Positions 11,912 to 24,283 of a DNA stretch of 64,000 nucleotides are shown piece by piece. The stretch covers positions 1,847,001 through 1,911,000 of the forward strand of contig BSDZ01000004.1 in NCBI GenBank assembly GCA_030268105.1, in the 5' to 3' direction. Under the pieces are notes generated by a model. The model was given only the letters and a program-made list of their open reading frames with translations, did not search any database and was not told the DNA's origin. The number at the start of each line of letters is the position of its first letter. Within the stretch, counting starts at the first letter, position 1. The position numbers and the translations under genes are program-made. Source of the DNA: Volvox africanus. Its lineage: Eukaryota > Chlorophyta > Chlorophyceae > Chlamydomonadales > Volvocaceae.

Positions 11912-14900
11912 ATGGCGAGTAACCTAGCAGAGGCAGATTCAATACCTCGACGCCTGCGTGCGAAGCCACCTCCTTTAGATTTGCATGTAGTTTCTCCTGG
12001 CGTTGCCTCGATACCAAATCGCATACAGTTCTGGCCCGCTGCACAGCAGCGCGTTGCTCCCGAGCTGGGCCTCAGTGGCCCAGGGTCGCCAACTGCAATT
12101 CAAGAAGGTGGCCTTAGTCCTGGCATCGCTTTGAGTCCCCTATCAGGCGAGGGCCCTCTTGAAGGCGGATGGGCTGGATTGCCTGCGCACATTCTGGAGC
12201 TTATTCTTGCGGCACTCCGGGACTCTAAGGGCCGTTGGCCATCAAGAAAGGTGAGGTGTTTGTTGCGCAGTACTGCCCGCATTTGCACATTGGGCATGAA
12301 TGCTGCTTGGTAGCGCGGGCCGCGTTTCAGTACCTGCCCCGCGTCACTGCCGCATGTCCCCGATGCTCATTTCTACTATAGAATACAGAGTATGAATATG
12401 TTTAGACGTAGTGAAACTCTACACTTCCTAAAGGTCGCTGCGGGAAATGTTTGGGTTTTGGATTTCTGACTTATGACTTTGTCCACTGTCCCGTCGGATA
12501 CAACAGCTCGGCCCGAGTTCTCTTTTGCGTATTTTATCTGACCGTGTCCGGGCTTTCGAGGGTTTGGCGGTCAGTGTAGCCGTTGTGCAAATGAGGTGTG
12601 GTAACTTGAATGTGGCGCCTGAGAAACACACTTTTTCCTGGATGTGCAGGTATTGTTCAGTGTGTGCGGTGTGTGTAAACTCTGGCGCCGCGTTGGTTAC
12701 ACGCTCTTCTTCTCGAGCGTCTGGCTCAACCACACGGACGTCATCGTGCACCCCTCACAGCTCTTCACCCTGGTGAGCACATCATTGTATGTTTAGAGCG
12801 AGGACTACATGGCTATTGCTTAATACACAGCTAGAAGGGTTTTCCCTAAAGCGACATAATCCGACTGGACCGACAGTCTCTTACTGCCAAACGAGAGTCC
12901 TCTGTTCTTATCTCGGGGGTATGAAATCTATGTGGGCTGTGGCGCTCGGAATGCTCCTTTGTTACCCCTCCTCACTCCTTGATGCCCGTGCGTCCCCTAT
13001 CCCTTCCCCAGAGTCCTCTTCCGTTGCGATTGCACACCAGTGACCACTTGTTGCGCTGCTTCGTGCATCGCACGCCCAGCACATTATCTGGTTTGTCTCC
13101 GCGCTTTGGGAGGCTGTGGCGTTTCGCTCTTTACTTGGGCTCCGATCACCGCGGCCTACGCTGCGGATTTAGGATCGGACAAAGCTCTGGCGGTCCGAAT
13201 GGCGGACTCGGTATGGCTGGCGGAGGTTTATCAGCGAACCCGCAGCTTCTCATGCTGGCGCAGCAGACGGGCAGGTGAGTGCAGGGGACTGCGTCGGTGG
13301 ATCGTAGTAGGGCCAGGTCGTTGCGAGCGCGACTGGACAGAGAGGCATGGACGTGATTGTAGTCGGCCGCAGTTGGTAGGCGTCACCCACTGTTGTCCAG
13401 CGCGTCTTCAACTGCATCATGAAGATATACGTTTAGTGCATTGACTCGTTTCGCCCCATATCTGGTTCATTTCGTCGATCAATCCCACGCAGGCGATCCT
13501 ACCAATTGCTGCTGAGCCCAGCAACCGGGCCAGGCTCGGGACCCGGCGGGCAGGGTGGGGCCAGAACCACCATCAGCTGGCGCTCGCCTCGGCCTGGTAA
13601 CAGTCTCTCAGGGCTTAGGCCAAGCGAAGGTGGCGGGCACAGCGGTTGGCGCAGTCCGCAGTCTCATATCAGCGGTGATGGTAACGCGGACAGGCGCGCT
13701 GCCGGTATTAGTGGCAATGACCGAGGTGGTGGCAGCCGCGGCGATAAGGACAGCGGTGTCGTGGCGGTACTTCGCAGTAACATTCGCTGCAGCCACTACG
13801 AGCTGATACCCAAATCGTAAGAGGGGCTGTGGGGCGGATGGGCGCGGCCTCGCGGTGCAGCGGGGGATCTATGTGATGCTGGCGATAAAGCCACGGGCTC
13901 TTGGATGTCACGGTTACGGCGGCTTGGGGTACTTGCGGGAAGGTTAGCTCATCGTAGTAGAACCCTTCACGTTCCGGATACATTCCGCACGGGTTCGCAA
14001 AAGGATAATGTCGCTTGTGACTGGTGGGAAATTCGGGATCTGGTTTCATCGGTATCAGGGTTCACTGGTCCAGCTCATACGCTGGCGTGTACACGATGAG
14101 TCCTGCAACCCTTGAAATTACTATATTAAACCCGGTCGCTCTAGGATTGCCACTGATATCGGTAACGGCGCATGCTCTGCCGATAGTGGAGGGTTCATGG
14201 GACCGGCGAGGGCGATGATGCAGGCAGCGCGGCGCGGCGGTCGTTTCTAAAAACACGCATTGTGGGTTAGAAGCACTGCGAATGAGACGGAAACGCTTGT
14301 TTCTCCCTCGCCCTCGGGGCCTTCGTCTCGCAGGTCCTGCCCCTGGGCGCGGCGACTGATCGCTGTTGCGGGATACATGCCCCTGCAGGGCGGCCCTGCG
14401 CAGCCGTTGATTGAGCTGGAGTATCGCCTGCGGGTGCGGGGCATTATGTTGCCGAGGAGGTGCGGAGGGGACCGGAGGGGAAGGACCTACACACGCCGTT
14501 GTTTGAGGATAAAACATATGAAAGGAGTGCGCGGATGACGGTGGGAGGGAGAAGCCCGGAAATTGTTGGTGCTTCTTTGGGGGCCTCCCACGATATCGTT
14601 TTGGCAGCTGATGGCAACTGCTGGTTCCTAGGCCCAGGGCCCTCCCCGAGCTATTAGAGAGCACTTCACTCGTGCCAGACGTCCCTGAGAAGGCATCTTT
14701 GTGGCTATTTTATTTTATCATGTTCGGGAATATCAGGAGACCGCCGGCTCTCTTTGCCTGGGGACGTAACATCTGTATCTTTGCACTGCAGAATGAAGGT
14801 GCAAGTCCCCGTGCCGCATAGCCTGCAGCGAGTCGTGCACAACCCGCTGTATGACCTGCACGAGCCGATGGCGGATGCAAGTCCTTCTGCTTCGCGCTGG

Positions 14901-15956
14901 CCACCGATTTTCGGTGCCAATGGCGAGGGCGGTGTGGCTGCTGCCATGGCGCCCCCCGCGCCGGGCGCTGCTGGTGCTGTCGGCGCGGCGGCTCAGCCGG
15001 GGGCGCCCAATGGCGGTGGCGGTTTCCTTGGAGAGGGCCAGGAGGGCCTTATGGATAACCTAGAGGACATTTTGGAGGCGGCGGTGAGGGCAAGGGCAGG
15101 GTAAAGGCAGCACTGAGGGAAGCGCTCTCCAGCCGTGCGGATCTCATATTTCATGGCCTTGCCCAAATGTCGCGCTGTCCAAATCGGCCAATTGCTCCTC
15201 CGCTTACCATGCACTGGCGCAATTGAATCATGCAACCGTAAACCTCTATTTCGCCAAATCCATGGGGCGTCGTTTTCCCGTCAGATGCGGACGGAGCCGC
15301 TCCTGTTTGCCGACATGATGGATGCTGCTGTGGTGCGTCCCGCCGATGACGACGAGACGGTTGCTGGCGGTGATTTCGGCGGCCGTGGTGGCGGTGGCAG
15401 GGTTCCTAGCGCCGCTGGCGCCGCCGCTGCTGGCCGCGCGTTGCGCCGCACTGGGTCCACTCCTGGCAGCCTTGGCAGTGCCCTCCTCCGGGGTTTATTG
15501 CTGAACCGACATCCGGCGGGCGGCAGCGGCGGCGGCGTAAATGTGCAGCAAGCTGGTGGCAGTGTTCAGTGGTGGGACCCCGGATCCCCAGGAGGTAGCC
15601 GAGGTGTTGGCGACGCGGGTGGCGCTGCTGACGACGCTTCTAAAGATAATGGCGCGATGGGCGGTTGGGCGGCAGCGCCGCCACCACCCACGCCAACGGT
15701 GCAGCTGCAGAATAAGGCCCCCCACTGGAACGACGCGCTCATGTGCTGGTGCCTCAACTTCCGTGGCCGGGTGAAGATGGCATCGGTCAAAAACTTCCAA
15801 CTTATGTGCTCAGCGGACAAAGCGGAGCGCTGTGTAATGCAATTTGGCAAGGTTGAGGAAGGCTTCTACATCTTGGATTTCAATCCCTGCGTCCTGACGG
15901 CCGCGCAGGCGTTCGCCGCGGCCCTGTCCACCTTTGAGACAAAGTATCTGCTGTGA
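11912..15956 (+). CDS. Tubby-like F-box protein, 7 exons
   Basis: Exons 11912-12250, 12650-12772, 13012-13274, 13493-13816, 14334-14459, 14792-15083, 15285-15956 join in phase to 712 residues. An F-box lies at about residues 86-135 (GWAGLPAHILELILAAL, SVCGVCKLWRRV), as in plant Tubby-like proteins that act as SCF adaptors. The Tubby domain follows: DHLLRCFVHRTPS, then ALYLGSDH, VAVLRSNIRCSHYEL, LEYRLRVRGI, MKVQVPVP, and the signature NKAPHWNDALMCWCLNFRGR with VKMASVKNFQ. Tubby domains bind membrane phosphoinositides, so a membrane-tethered F-box role is inferred. Two Gly/Ala-rich insertions (about 540-640) separate the last strands. The C-terminus reads FETKYLL where the family normally ends in FDTKxACE, a clear departure. 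Donor 14460 (GTGCGG) is weak but joins LPRR to MKVQ in phase. Confidence 0.9.
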
Positions 15957-18933
15957 TGGCAGCGGAGGACTCATCGGCACAGGACTTATAATCGCTTTGC
16001 AGAACGCAGGAGGTGCGGCCCAGCCAGCGAAGCCAGTGCACCGTACAGCGGTACGCAATTATCAGTGAGGCATCCGGCATCCAATGCCGTGTGGTGCCAG
16101 GTAGCTTTATCATGATCATATGCAACATGGCGTCATGGAGAGAAACTATATGAAAGTTTACAAATGAGGATGACCCTCTCGAATGACAAAGCGCGTACTG
16201 GGAGTTGGTGGGCATTAGTGCGCGATGATAGGTGTTCTTGCAGGGGGATTTGTGTTGGGCGCCGACGGGCCTCTGTTATCGGTGTTACAGGTTGGTATGT
16301 TGCTCTGTTGTGTTGCACGTGTACAGCACCCTCGTCAATGGTTGCTGCGGAAGTGTATAAAATTGTGAAGGCAGGAAAGCAGGCGTGGAAACTTTTATGG
16401 AGGCACGACCACTGTCCAGTAGGGAGCCAGTGCAAATGTGTATGTGCGGCTCCAGCCAATGGTGGACCCGGGGAACAATAGCCGGATGGTTCGGGTCGCT
16501 GGGCCTGGGGGGCATTTACTTGGCGGTCATGAGCACGAGCCCTTCTGGAATGGAAGAGATCCTGGAAGTCACAATACCAACTTCCGGCACCGTGTCCAGT
16601 GAACTGTGGGGCTCTGCTGGGCTGAGTGTTGCCAGGCTGGGCGATGGTGGCGGTGGAAGTTGCAGGGGGTGCAGGCAGCCAAGAGGTGTCTTTGGCGGCC
16701 GGGTCACCGGGAAGGAGGACTGGATTGCACTGCTAAAGATGGAGGAGTTGAGGTTTGCGTTTGGGAGAGGCAGCTCCGGGGGAGGTATTGGGGCGGAGTG
16801 GTCGTGGTGATGGTGCGAGCTTGTTCGAACTCAGGCCCGGTGCCGATCAGCACCATTTTCCTGTACCGTTGGGGCCCGGGAAACTCACGACGGGATGCTG
16901 GGATGGATAATAACCTGCGTCGTCGATCGCTCCCGGAGGAAGGCAGGAAAACCTTGTGTGTAGTTGTTTTCTTACCAAAGCAGTGTTGGCTGGCATGGAG
17001 CAGCGCTGAATCCCCCTGGCGGTAATGACCTTGGTTGACAGCGTAAGGATATGGATGGAGAGAGGTCGGACTTTGGTCTGCGCTGTTTTGCCCGCCGCCG
17101 CCTGTTGGCATCATGGGGTTGGCTGCTGGGAAGCCTATCTCGCAGTGCGGGCACTGCGTGACGCGCCCAATAGGCTTGGGCATTTTCAGTTCCGTATATG
17201 ATTTCCAAACCCGATGACGCATCACCGGTGACGTTCAGTGTGTTGTTGCTAGTTGCCCATAAGCTGTTGTGAATGTTTGAAACCACTAAATTTGGTCTCC
17301 AGGCCAAATAAACTAACGGCTGAGCTATTGTTCCTCTTTTCTTGACCTCTGTGCGTTTCGGATAACAGTACGCTTACTGCCGCGGTCGTGCGGCATCTCG
17401 TGTATGCTTCATTGCAATTGTGGCATGGAGCGATTTCGGCACTGTCCGTGGCAGTGGGGTACCAGTACCACTATATCTTCACCGTCTTGTTTTATTTGGC
17501 TGCTGGCAACGATGCTCTGAGCGGAAGAGGAGCTCAGACGCCATGATAACTGACATGGTGCATGCGATATTGGGCTTTGCAAATTGAAATCGCAATATGC
17601 TGTTTGCCGTTTTGACTGAGCGGCGTGGGTGTGTACCACGGGGTGTGTGTGTATATGCGTTGGCGGGTGGATACTCGTTGGGTGCCTACACGTGGGCGCC
17701 ATAGCTGGATGACGGAGCATTATTCATGACGCGTGAGTTGTGGATGGGGCAGGCTTTGAGCCTCAAGAGCGAGGCACGGATGGGGGCGTGTTGTTGCTGT
17801 AGACGTAGGGCCACTCGTGCCGTCGGCATCAGGATCTCTTTGTTGGGATGAAGTTGACAACAACAATAAACAGAGGCAACTTGTTGGGGTCGCAGAAGGT
17901 GTGGGTGAGGTGGTGGGGGGTGTCTGTTTCCAGGAAGAGCGTTCCACGTGACGGCAGAACACATTTCTCATCCCAGCGCCATTTTACGCACAGTACAGTT
18001 TTACTGGCGGGCAGTCTTAAGTGAAGTGTTTCATGCCTGTGGGTAGGTTCAATTCAACGACATCTGTGTGTCATAGGCCTTCTATTCATCTTTTCGCGCA
18101 GGACGTCGATGACTCCAGATGTGTACACTTGGGACCGTAGTGATTGCCTAATTGCCTTCGCCGCCTGCTGACATGTTTCCTAAATTGGTCCTAATCATTT
18201 CCACACATTCACCAGTACTGCCAACAGCAACTAACGAACTTAGCCCGTGAAGCCCTTTAGTATAAAACGCAAGTACCCGAATGGGCCGAAGGGGATTGAG
18301 GGGTGAGACTTGTCTGTTGTCCACCTGATACACTTAGTCCCCATATTACATAGTTATATAGCATCAATCAGGTGTAGCTTGAGCAATAGAGCATAACTTG
18401 AGCATCAGAGGGAAATTTCCTCGTACTGGAATTTTAGTACCAGCCCTGAAACGCTTCTTTGAACGCTACGGTCCTATAGCGGGTGTCGTGCACCTTGCAC
18501 CCTCTTGCACGTCGCCAAATCGTGCGGCCATCTTGGTAGTCTCCTTCCGTAACATCGCATGGCAACGAACCTTTGTCATGCATCATTAATCTTTGCGACG
18601 TGAAGTTTCCATGCACAATTCTTGTTGTTAAGAATAATATATGTATGTTATTCTATACACCCCAAGGTGCTATTATTTCGTTAACCAACGGCCCCTTAGT
18701 TTTAGGGTCCTGGTCGGACGCCGGAGGTCCTGGCTGCAATATTTATGTGTAACCTTTCATTAGCACAATCCTTTTTATTTTATGTAGTTGCCTGCGCTGC
18801 ATATCTCGGCATTTCATGTCGACACCACACTTGCGGGCCACCCTCAATAAGTCACTGTCCATCAGTTAATGGTTTCAGATTTGTCTCTCGTTTCAACATC
18901 ATCTTTCAATAAAGATTACTTGGGACTTACGCC
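15957..18933. other. Gene-poor stretch, no gene seen
   Basis: About 3 kb between the Tubby-like stop and the LRR gene start. Open frames on both strands lack family resemblance and consistent splice sites. The only plus-strand TGTAA found is at 18748-18752, which would imply an unusually long Tubby 3' untranslated region or an undetected transcript. Confidence 0.4.
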
Positions 18934-21900
18934 ATGCCCGCTTGCGGAAGGTTGCTGGACCTTCCGGGTCCAGTCCCGGAGAATATTGTCTCGTGTCTGA
19001 ACCCCGCAACGCGCAAAGTTTTTCGACTAACCTGCAAGGTATGACACATCTATGATTTATCTGAGAGCCCTCTGTGCCTATTTGCTGCACGCGCCCTTGT
19101 TCGCTCACATTAATGCACAGAGCGAAGCTTTCTTTTTTGTTGCTAATCTAACGCGGTGCAGTTATATGATTTGGATTGTATACCAGGAAGCGAGGCAGCT
19201 GGTGGACGACACTGTACAGTCCGCAATTGTCGACGTTGGAAATGTGCGGGTCCTATGCGGGCCATGGCGACCGCTCCACATCACCTTCCCGCAGTTGCGG
19301 CACCTAACTTTGTGTCTGCGGAGCACCGGCACTATCACGTGGGATACGCCTCAATCAGCCGTGGCGGCCACGTCAGTGCAAGTCAGTGGCCGCAACCCCG
19401 ATGGCCCCGGAGGTGCCGCTGCGAGCTTCAGCCTTCGCTTACTGCGCGACTCCGTGCCCCGGTTAAGACATCTCCAATCTCTGGACTTGACGCAATGTCA
19501 TATTGATCCCACAGTGTGGAGTGCGCTGTGTGATGGCGTGAGAGGCCTGCCGCGCGGCCTTGCACTCTGCCTGCACCCCGCTGCCGCGTTGCTTTTCTCC
19601 GGCCGGACATGGGGGGAGCGTCTGTCGGTCATGATGTCGCAGCTTGTGGCGTGGAATCCCGATATTCGCGTCCGTGTGATGGCGTGTGCCGGCAGCGGTG
19701 GCAGCGGCAGGGGATCAGGTGGCGCAGCATGTTGGTGTGACGTGGACGGCGAAGCAGGCCTCAGAAAGGTAAGTCCTTACGCTGTCTCACGATCCTGCAG
19801 GAACTGTGGTGTAAACTGTCGTACAGCTTCTACGGAAGCCAATTTTTAGGCGAACCAAGTTCATCCTAACAGATTACCAAAGCAGTCACGTTCGCAAGTC
19901 CAACCTGCGGAATGTGTGCATCTGCGAAATTATGCCGGTTGTGGCTGTGGTGGAATTTTGTATTCCAGCTGGCGGAACTGCCGTACATCTACGAGCTGCC
20001 GGTGTGCGTGTGGTCACGGGCGCCCTGCCAGCCAGACTGGTTACTACCGTTGTCGAGCCTCACACGCCTTCGCCGCTTGCATATCAGCTGCTGCAACGCG
20101 GCCGACCCATGGGACCACGCCTGGTTAGCTGGGCTGTCGGCCCTCGTCTCCCTCCGAGAACTTGATCTCGGCCGCACCGACTCGCCACTCACCCTTGCTG
20201 ATCTGGCACCTCTGTCTGCTTGTTCGGCGCTGACGGCGTTATCCGTTGGCTCGCTTACAGCGGCACCGTCAGTCGCCGGTCCCTTTCAAGCTGGACTTCC
20301 GCTGATTCCACTGCAGCCGCAACCCGAGGGCGTTGGTGTCGAAGGCGACGGAGCAGCCGCCGCCGCCGCCGCCGCCGCCGCGGGCGTCTCACCCCTGCCA
20401 CAAATCCGCTTCCTTGAGATCCGCTGCTGCCTGGCAGTTGGATCGCTGCCGCTAGGCGAGCTGGTTCCTGGTGCTGTCAGTATCTCCATGTGCGCATTGA
20501 CCGTTGGCGGAAGCGGCAACGGCAATGGTATAAACGGTCACAGCGTTCGCGTGGTTTCAGGGCATGTCTTTGAAAGCCTGCTATCTCCAGCGGTTACTTT
20601 GGGAGTCGCAATGGCGTTGCCACCGGCGGCACAATTGCTGATGCGGTTCCTGTCGCCGCCACGGTTGGGGTCACAGTTTCGCTCACAGCTGCAGCAATCC
20701 CGTCAGCACCGTCCTGCTGCGGAGTTGTTGCCGACACTTCTACCACCGCTGCGAGCGGCTGCACAGCTGCATTATGGGCTGCGCTTCTTGGAGCTGGTGC
20801 AGCAGGAGGCTGCGGTGATAACATTCGGACGGGTTCTGGGGGGGACCGGCCGCTCACCGCTGCCCGACACGGCGATGCTGGGCTGTCTGACAGGTCTGGA
20901 GCACCTGCAGTTCTCCGGGTGGGGCAAGCCCGGAGGCCAGGTGCGGGTGGACAGGGCCGGCTCCGAGACCAGCTAAGGGGGGCCGGTGTACGGGACACGG
21001 AAAACGTATGGGATCGAAAGCCACGTGAGGCCCCCTAGGCTGGCCGAAACGGGAAAGCAGGGTTTGTCACGTGTTCGTTGTTATGGCTCGGCCTTTACGC
21101 TGACTGCTGGACATCGCTGCTAGATATCTCGGGAATCGCTTCCCGATCAAGTGACTGTCCCTTTCGCCGCCTGCTGCCCTTCCAGCTCCCGGCGTTGCTT
21201 GCTGCGGCACAGCGCCTGCCCCGGCTACGGCGACTCACATTTCGCGACTGCGACGCGCAGTGCTTTGGCTGGCGTGCCTCGCGCATGATGGCGCATCTGG
21301 CTCTTGGTGTGGGCCTCGGATTGCGGCCTCTGGAGGCGCTCGGGGCCCTGCAGTTGACGAGCATCGAGGCAGTGGAGGTGAGCGGCTCTGGGCGGGACGG
21401 AATACCCGGCAGCAGGATTACGCCGGGGCTCTGATGCGGTGGGAGGGGCACGTCAAAAAAAGGTTGCGGATGGCGGCAGGGAGGCCCCAGCCAGTGCGGA
21501 GGGTACGGGCACAGTGCATGGGCAGTCACCCTTTGTTTGTTCCCAATCCGTTTGCTCGTCCAACGTATAGGAAGTGTGTGTTGTGTGGGCAGTCACACTC
21601 TGGGGCGTGGGCAATCTGCACCGGGGTGCGGCCCGGGACCCAAACCCATGCGCAACCCAACACGGTCTCCGCATGTGTCAGGTGCTCGGCGCCCCCAGCC
21701 TCCGGCTGCTGGAGCAACTGGCGCTCGCTTGCCACACTCCGCAGCTCCGGTGTTTGGAGCTGCATCACGTGCGCCATTGGGATGAGCGTGCTTTCCAAAG
21801 AATCCTCGGAACCGCATCGCGAGCAGCTGCAGCCGCTGCAGCTGCTGCGGTGAAAGCATCAACGGCACCTCGAGCAGCGCCCACCCTTATAGCTGCTGGT

Positions 21901-22518
21901 GGCGTCGTTGGCGTTGGCGGCATTGGCTGCGATGGAGGGGGTGGCGGCGGTGGCGGCGATGGCGGCGGTGGTAGTCTGCCTCGCCTTCGCCGGTCCTTCA
22001 TGGCTCGTGCGGCCGAGGCCGCCGCACATGCAGCTGCGGCGGCTGGGGCAGCTGGCTGCAGGCCATGTGATGGAAGCGGCGTGATCCTCCCCCGCGAGGT
22101 GCGGCGGCTTCCTGCCGGGTGGGAACCAGGGACGCAAGCCCGTGCACCCCCACGCACGTCTGGGAGTGAAACATGGACTTGCGAGTCCGCTGACAGGCGG
22201 GGAGCCGCGGTGTGGCGGTCGGTCGGGGCCCCTGAAGCGCCGGCAGGGAACGCCATTGCTGGCGGCGGCGTAACCCGGTTCTCCACCCGTGGATGCAGAG
22301 AGGTGGAGGGCAACTGTCGTTGGCGACGTCTGTCGCATATTGTTGTGCACGGCTGTCCTGGCACGAGCTTGGAATCCCTCAAGCACCAGGCGGTGATTGC
22401 CGGGATGGGACCGCGGGTGCAGGTTGACTGGATGCTTAACAGTCGGGAGATGACGGGGGCCGGGGGTCAGGTAGTTTGGCCGAATGCTGGGCCTGACAAC
22501 TACCTGGAGCCACGATAA
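18934..22518 (+). CDS. F-box-like leucine-rich-repeat protein, 5 exons
   Basis: Exons 18934-19038, 19187-19768, 19969-20940, 21186-21377, 21682-22518 all join in phase 0 to 895 residues. The N-terminus (LPGPVPENIVSCLNPATRKV followed by FRLTCKEARQLVDD) resembles a shortened F-box. Repeats of amphipathic LRR type follow: LRHLTLCL, LRHLQSLDLTQCHID, LRRLHISCC, LRELDLGRTD, IRFLEIRCC, LEHLQFSGW, LPRLRRLTFRDCDA, LRCLELHHVRHWDE. Such F-box/LRR proteins usually select substrates for SCF ubiquitin ligases. Poly-Ala (GCC run near 20358) and poly-Gly tracts interrupt the repeats at about residues 360 and 720. The function and target are unknown. The F-box assignment is weaker than the LRR assignment. Confidence 0.85.
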
Positions 22519-23992
22519 GGCCCTTGATAACCGTCATGCACATTTGTGGGTTCGGAAGTTAGTTATGCCCCGCTGTCTGTAGCTCAATGGGTTCTAACGG
22601 GAGGAACTTGTCAGGCAGCGGGAGGAACGTGTTCGAAGTCGTCAGTGATAAAGTGCTTAAGTCTTTGCGGGAAGTAGTTGATGAAGCAGAAGCAGAAGCG
22701 CTAATGGGGTTGAGGTCGGACGCAAGGTGAAGATACGCAGGTCAGGATCCTGTGGTGAGATGCACATGACCTTGGAGCGCACCTTGGACCCCACCGAGGA
22801 GCGCGACATGGAAGAACAAAGGATAATACACTTGTGTGCCATGAGGAGGTACATGCACATACATATATGCATACAGATGCCAACAAACCTGGGAACGAGG
22901 GCAGGACTGGGCTGGGTAGGGTACACCCTTCTTCCATCTGGTGACGCCCTGGTGATTGGGCCTTGCTAGGTGTACTGGAAACGCAGCAGGCACGGGAGCC
23001 GCCGCTTCTTATCCGACTGGGGCGACCAAACGAAGGGCAGGAGGAGGATGGCATGTTCGGGATGTTCGGGATGCTTAAACACAGAGTGTTTGAGGGGTTG
23101 TGGAAGCACCAGTGCTCAGCAACATCACAATTTGATGTTCTGACAGAATGATTTAGGGGGGAACGCGGCAGTGCAACATGAATGAACACCTTTCTTTCTT
23201 TCTTTCTTTCTTTGTCACACGTTTTCATTGAGGTTGGCATCTCCTTGTTTGCCGGGTGAAGCGGTTTATTTCATATTTCAGGTGCTTCCGGATGCCTGGT
23301 TTTCCGTATTCGGCCAGTCCGTACATATCAATCGGATCTCCCGGACCGTTGGTGTTGACATTTGAGATTTGACCACGATACACGTCTTTTGGTGACGGTT
23401 TTCAGATACATCCAAGGGACGCCCCGTTGTGGACAAGCAGCTGTCAGAGCTCATGCAACGTCTTACAAGGTGGCCCGATCCCCCTGATTGTTTTACTTCT
23501 CTTATTCATACGCCGGGTCCTGGCAAGCGAGCTAAGTGTTATTTCGTTGACGTATGTTGCAGCCTCATTACTCCCTGTCTTGGTACATGTTGAGTCATGA
23601 CGTGATATGAATAGCTGCACACATTGCCCCTGGTCGTCTCACATTTAGTCGTACGGTGATGGAGGCGCGGCGGCACGACCTGCACGTCATCTATGTATGC
23701 TTTGAATATGAATGAAGGCTGTTACAGCGCTGGTTCTCATATGCTATCCATTACGTCATTAGTCCTTTGAATTCTTCCCATCGCGCCGCGTCATTTCGCA
23801 TGTGGGGATAGAATTTGGCGCGCAAGGTTTAGGGAGGCTGGCACGGCGTGCATGCATGCTCGTAGCACCCTTCCGTTATAAAGGGTTATGTTAGATTCAT
23901 GTGTAGAATCATCATTGATAGGGGTTCGGTGGTAGGCGTTGTTATAAAAGAGCGGTATAACAAGGTATTTGCATCTCCATATAACACAGGTT
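22519..23992. other. Intergenic; SINE-like tRNA head and simple repeat only
   Basis: No gene seen. At 22580-22590 TAGCTCAATGG resembles an RNA polymerase III A box, and at 22631-22640 GTTCGAAGTC resembles a B box, but flanks do not form an acceptor stem. A TTTC microsatellite lies at 23191-23214. Confidence 0.4.
23191..23214. repeat. (TTTC)n microsatellite
   Basis: Six uninterrupted TTTC units. Confidence 0.95.
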
Positions 23993-23997
23993 TTACA
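23993..23997 (-). terminator. TGTAA poly(A) signal of the TauE/SafE-like gene
   Basis: Minus-strand TGTAA about 290 nt beyond the stop codon at 24284, the first one downstream. Confidence 0.6.
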
Positions 23998-24283
23998 CGA
24001 CCCATGGGGGGGCTGATAATTGCCGTAGCTCCCGTGATTTGCTAGTCCTATCCGACATTCAGGGGTGAGCTGATCACCCCTGATGCGCTGTCCATGCAGA
24101 CTACGCAGCTTCCACCAGTGCATGAGCATTTTAACGCCATCATACTGTACATCGCACCAAACTCATGCTGCCATAATGACCCCATCTGCATCCTAACAAG
24201 ACCTTGCAGTATGACCGAGGAGAGAATGCGGTGTCGGACAAATGCTGCTCTTGCACATCGTTCCAGGACACATTACCGTTGAG

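Noticed and set aside
14460..14657. Open frame continuing past Tubby exon 5
   Set aside because: Splicing at 14460 to 14792 restores the family order (LPRR then MKVQVPVP) in phase; the open frame has no Tubby similarity.
15957..17225. Open frames on both strands after the Tubby-like gene
   Set aside because: No family features, no splice partners, and composition close to untranslated sequence.
21765..22386. Minus-strand frames of 175-205 codons
   Set aside because: Shadows of the last LRR exon, which is in phase with four upstream exons and carries LRR motifs.
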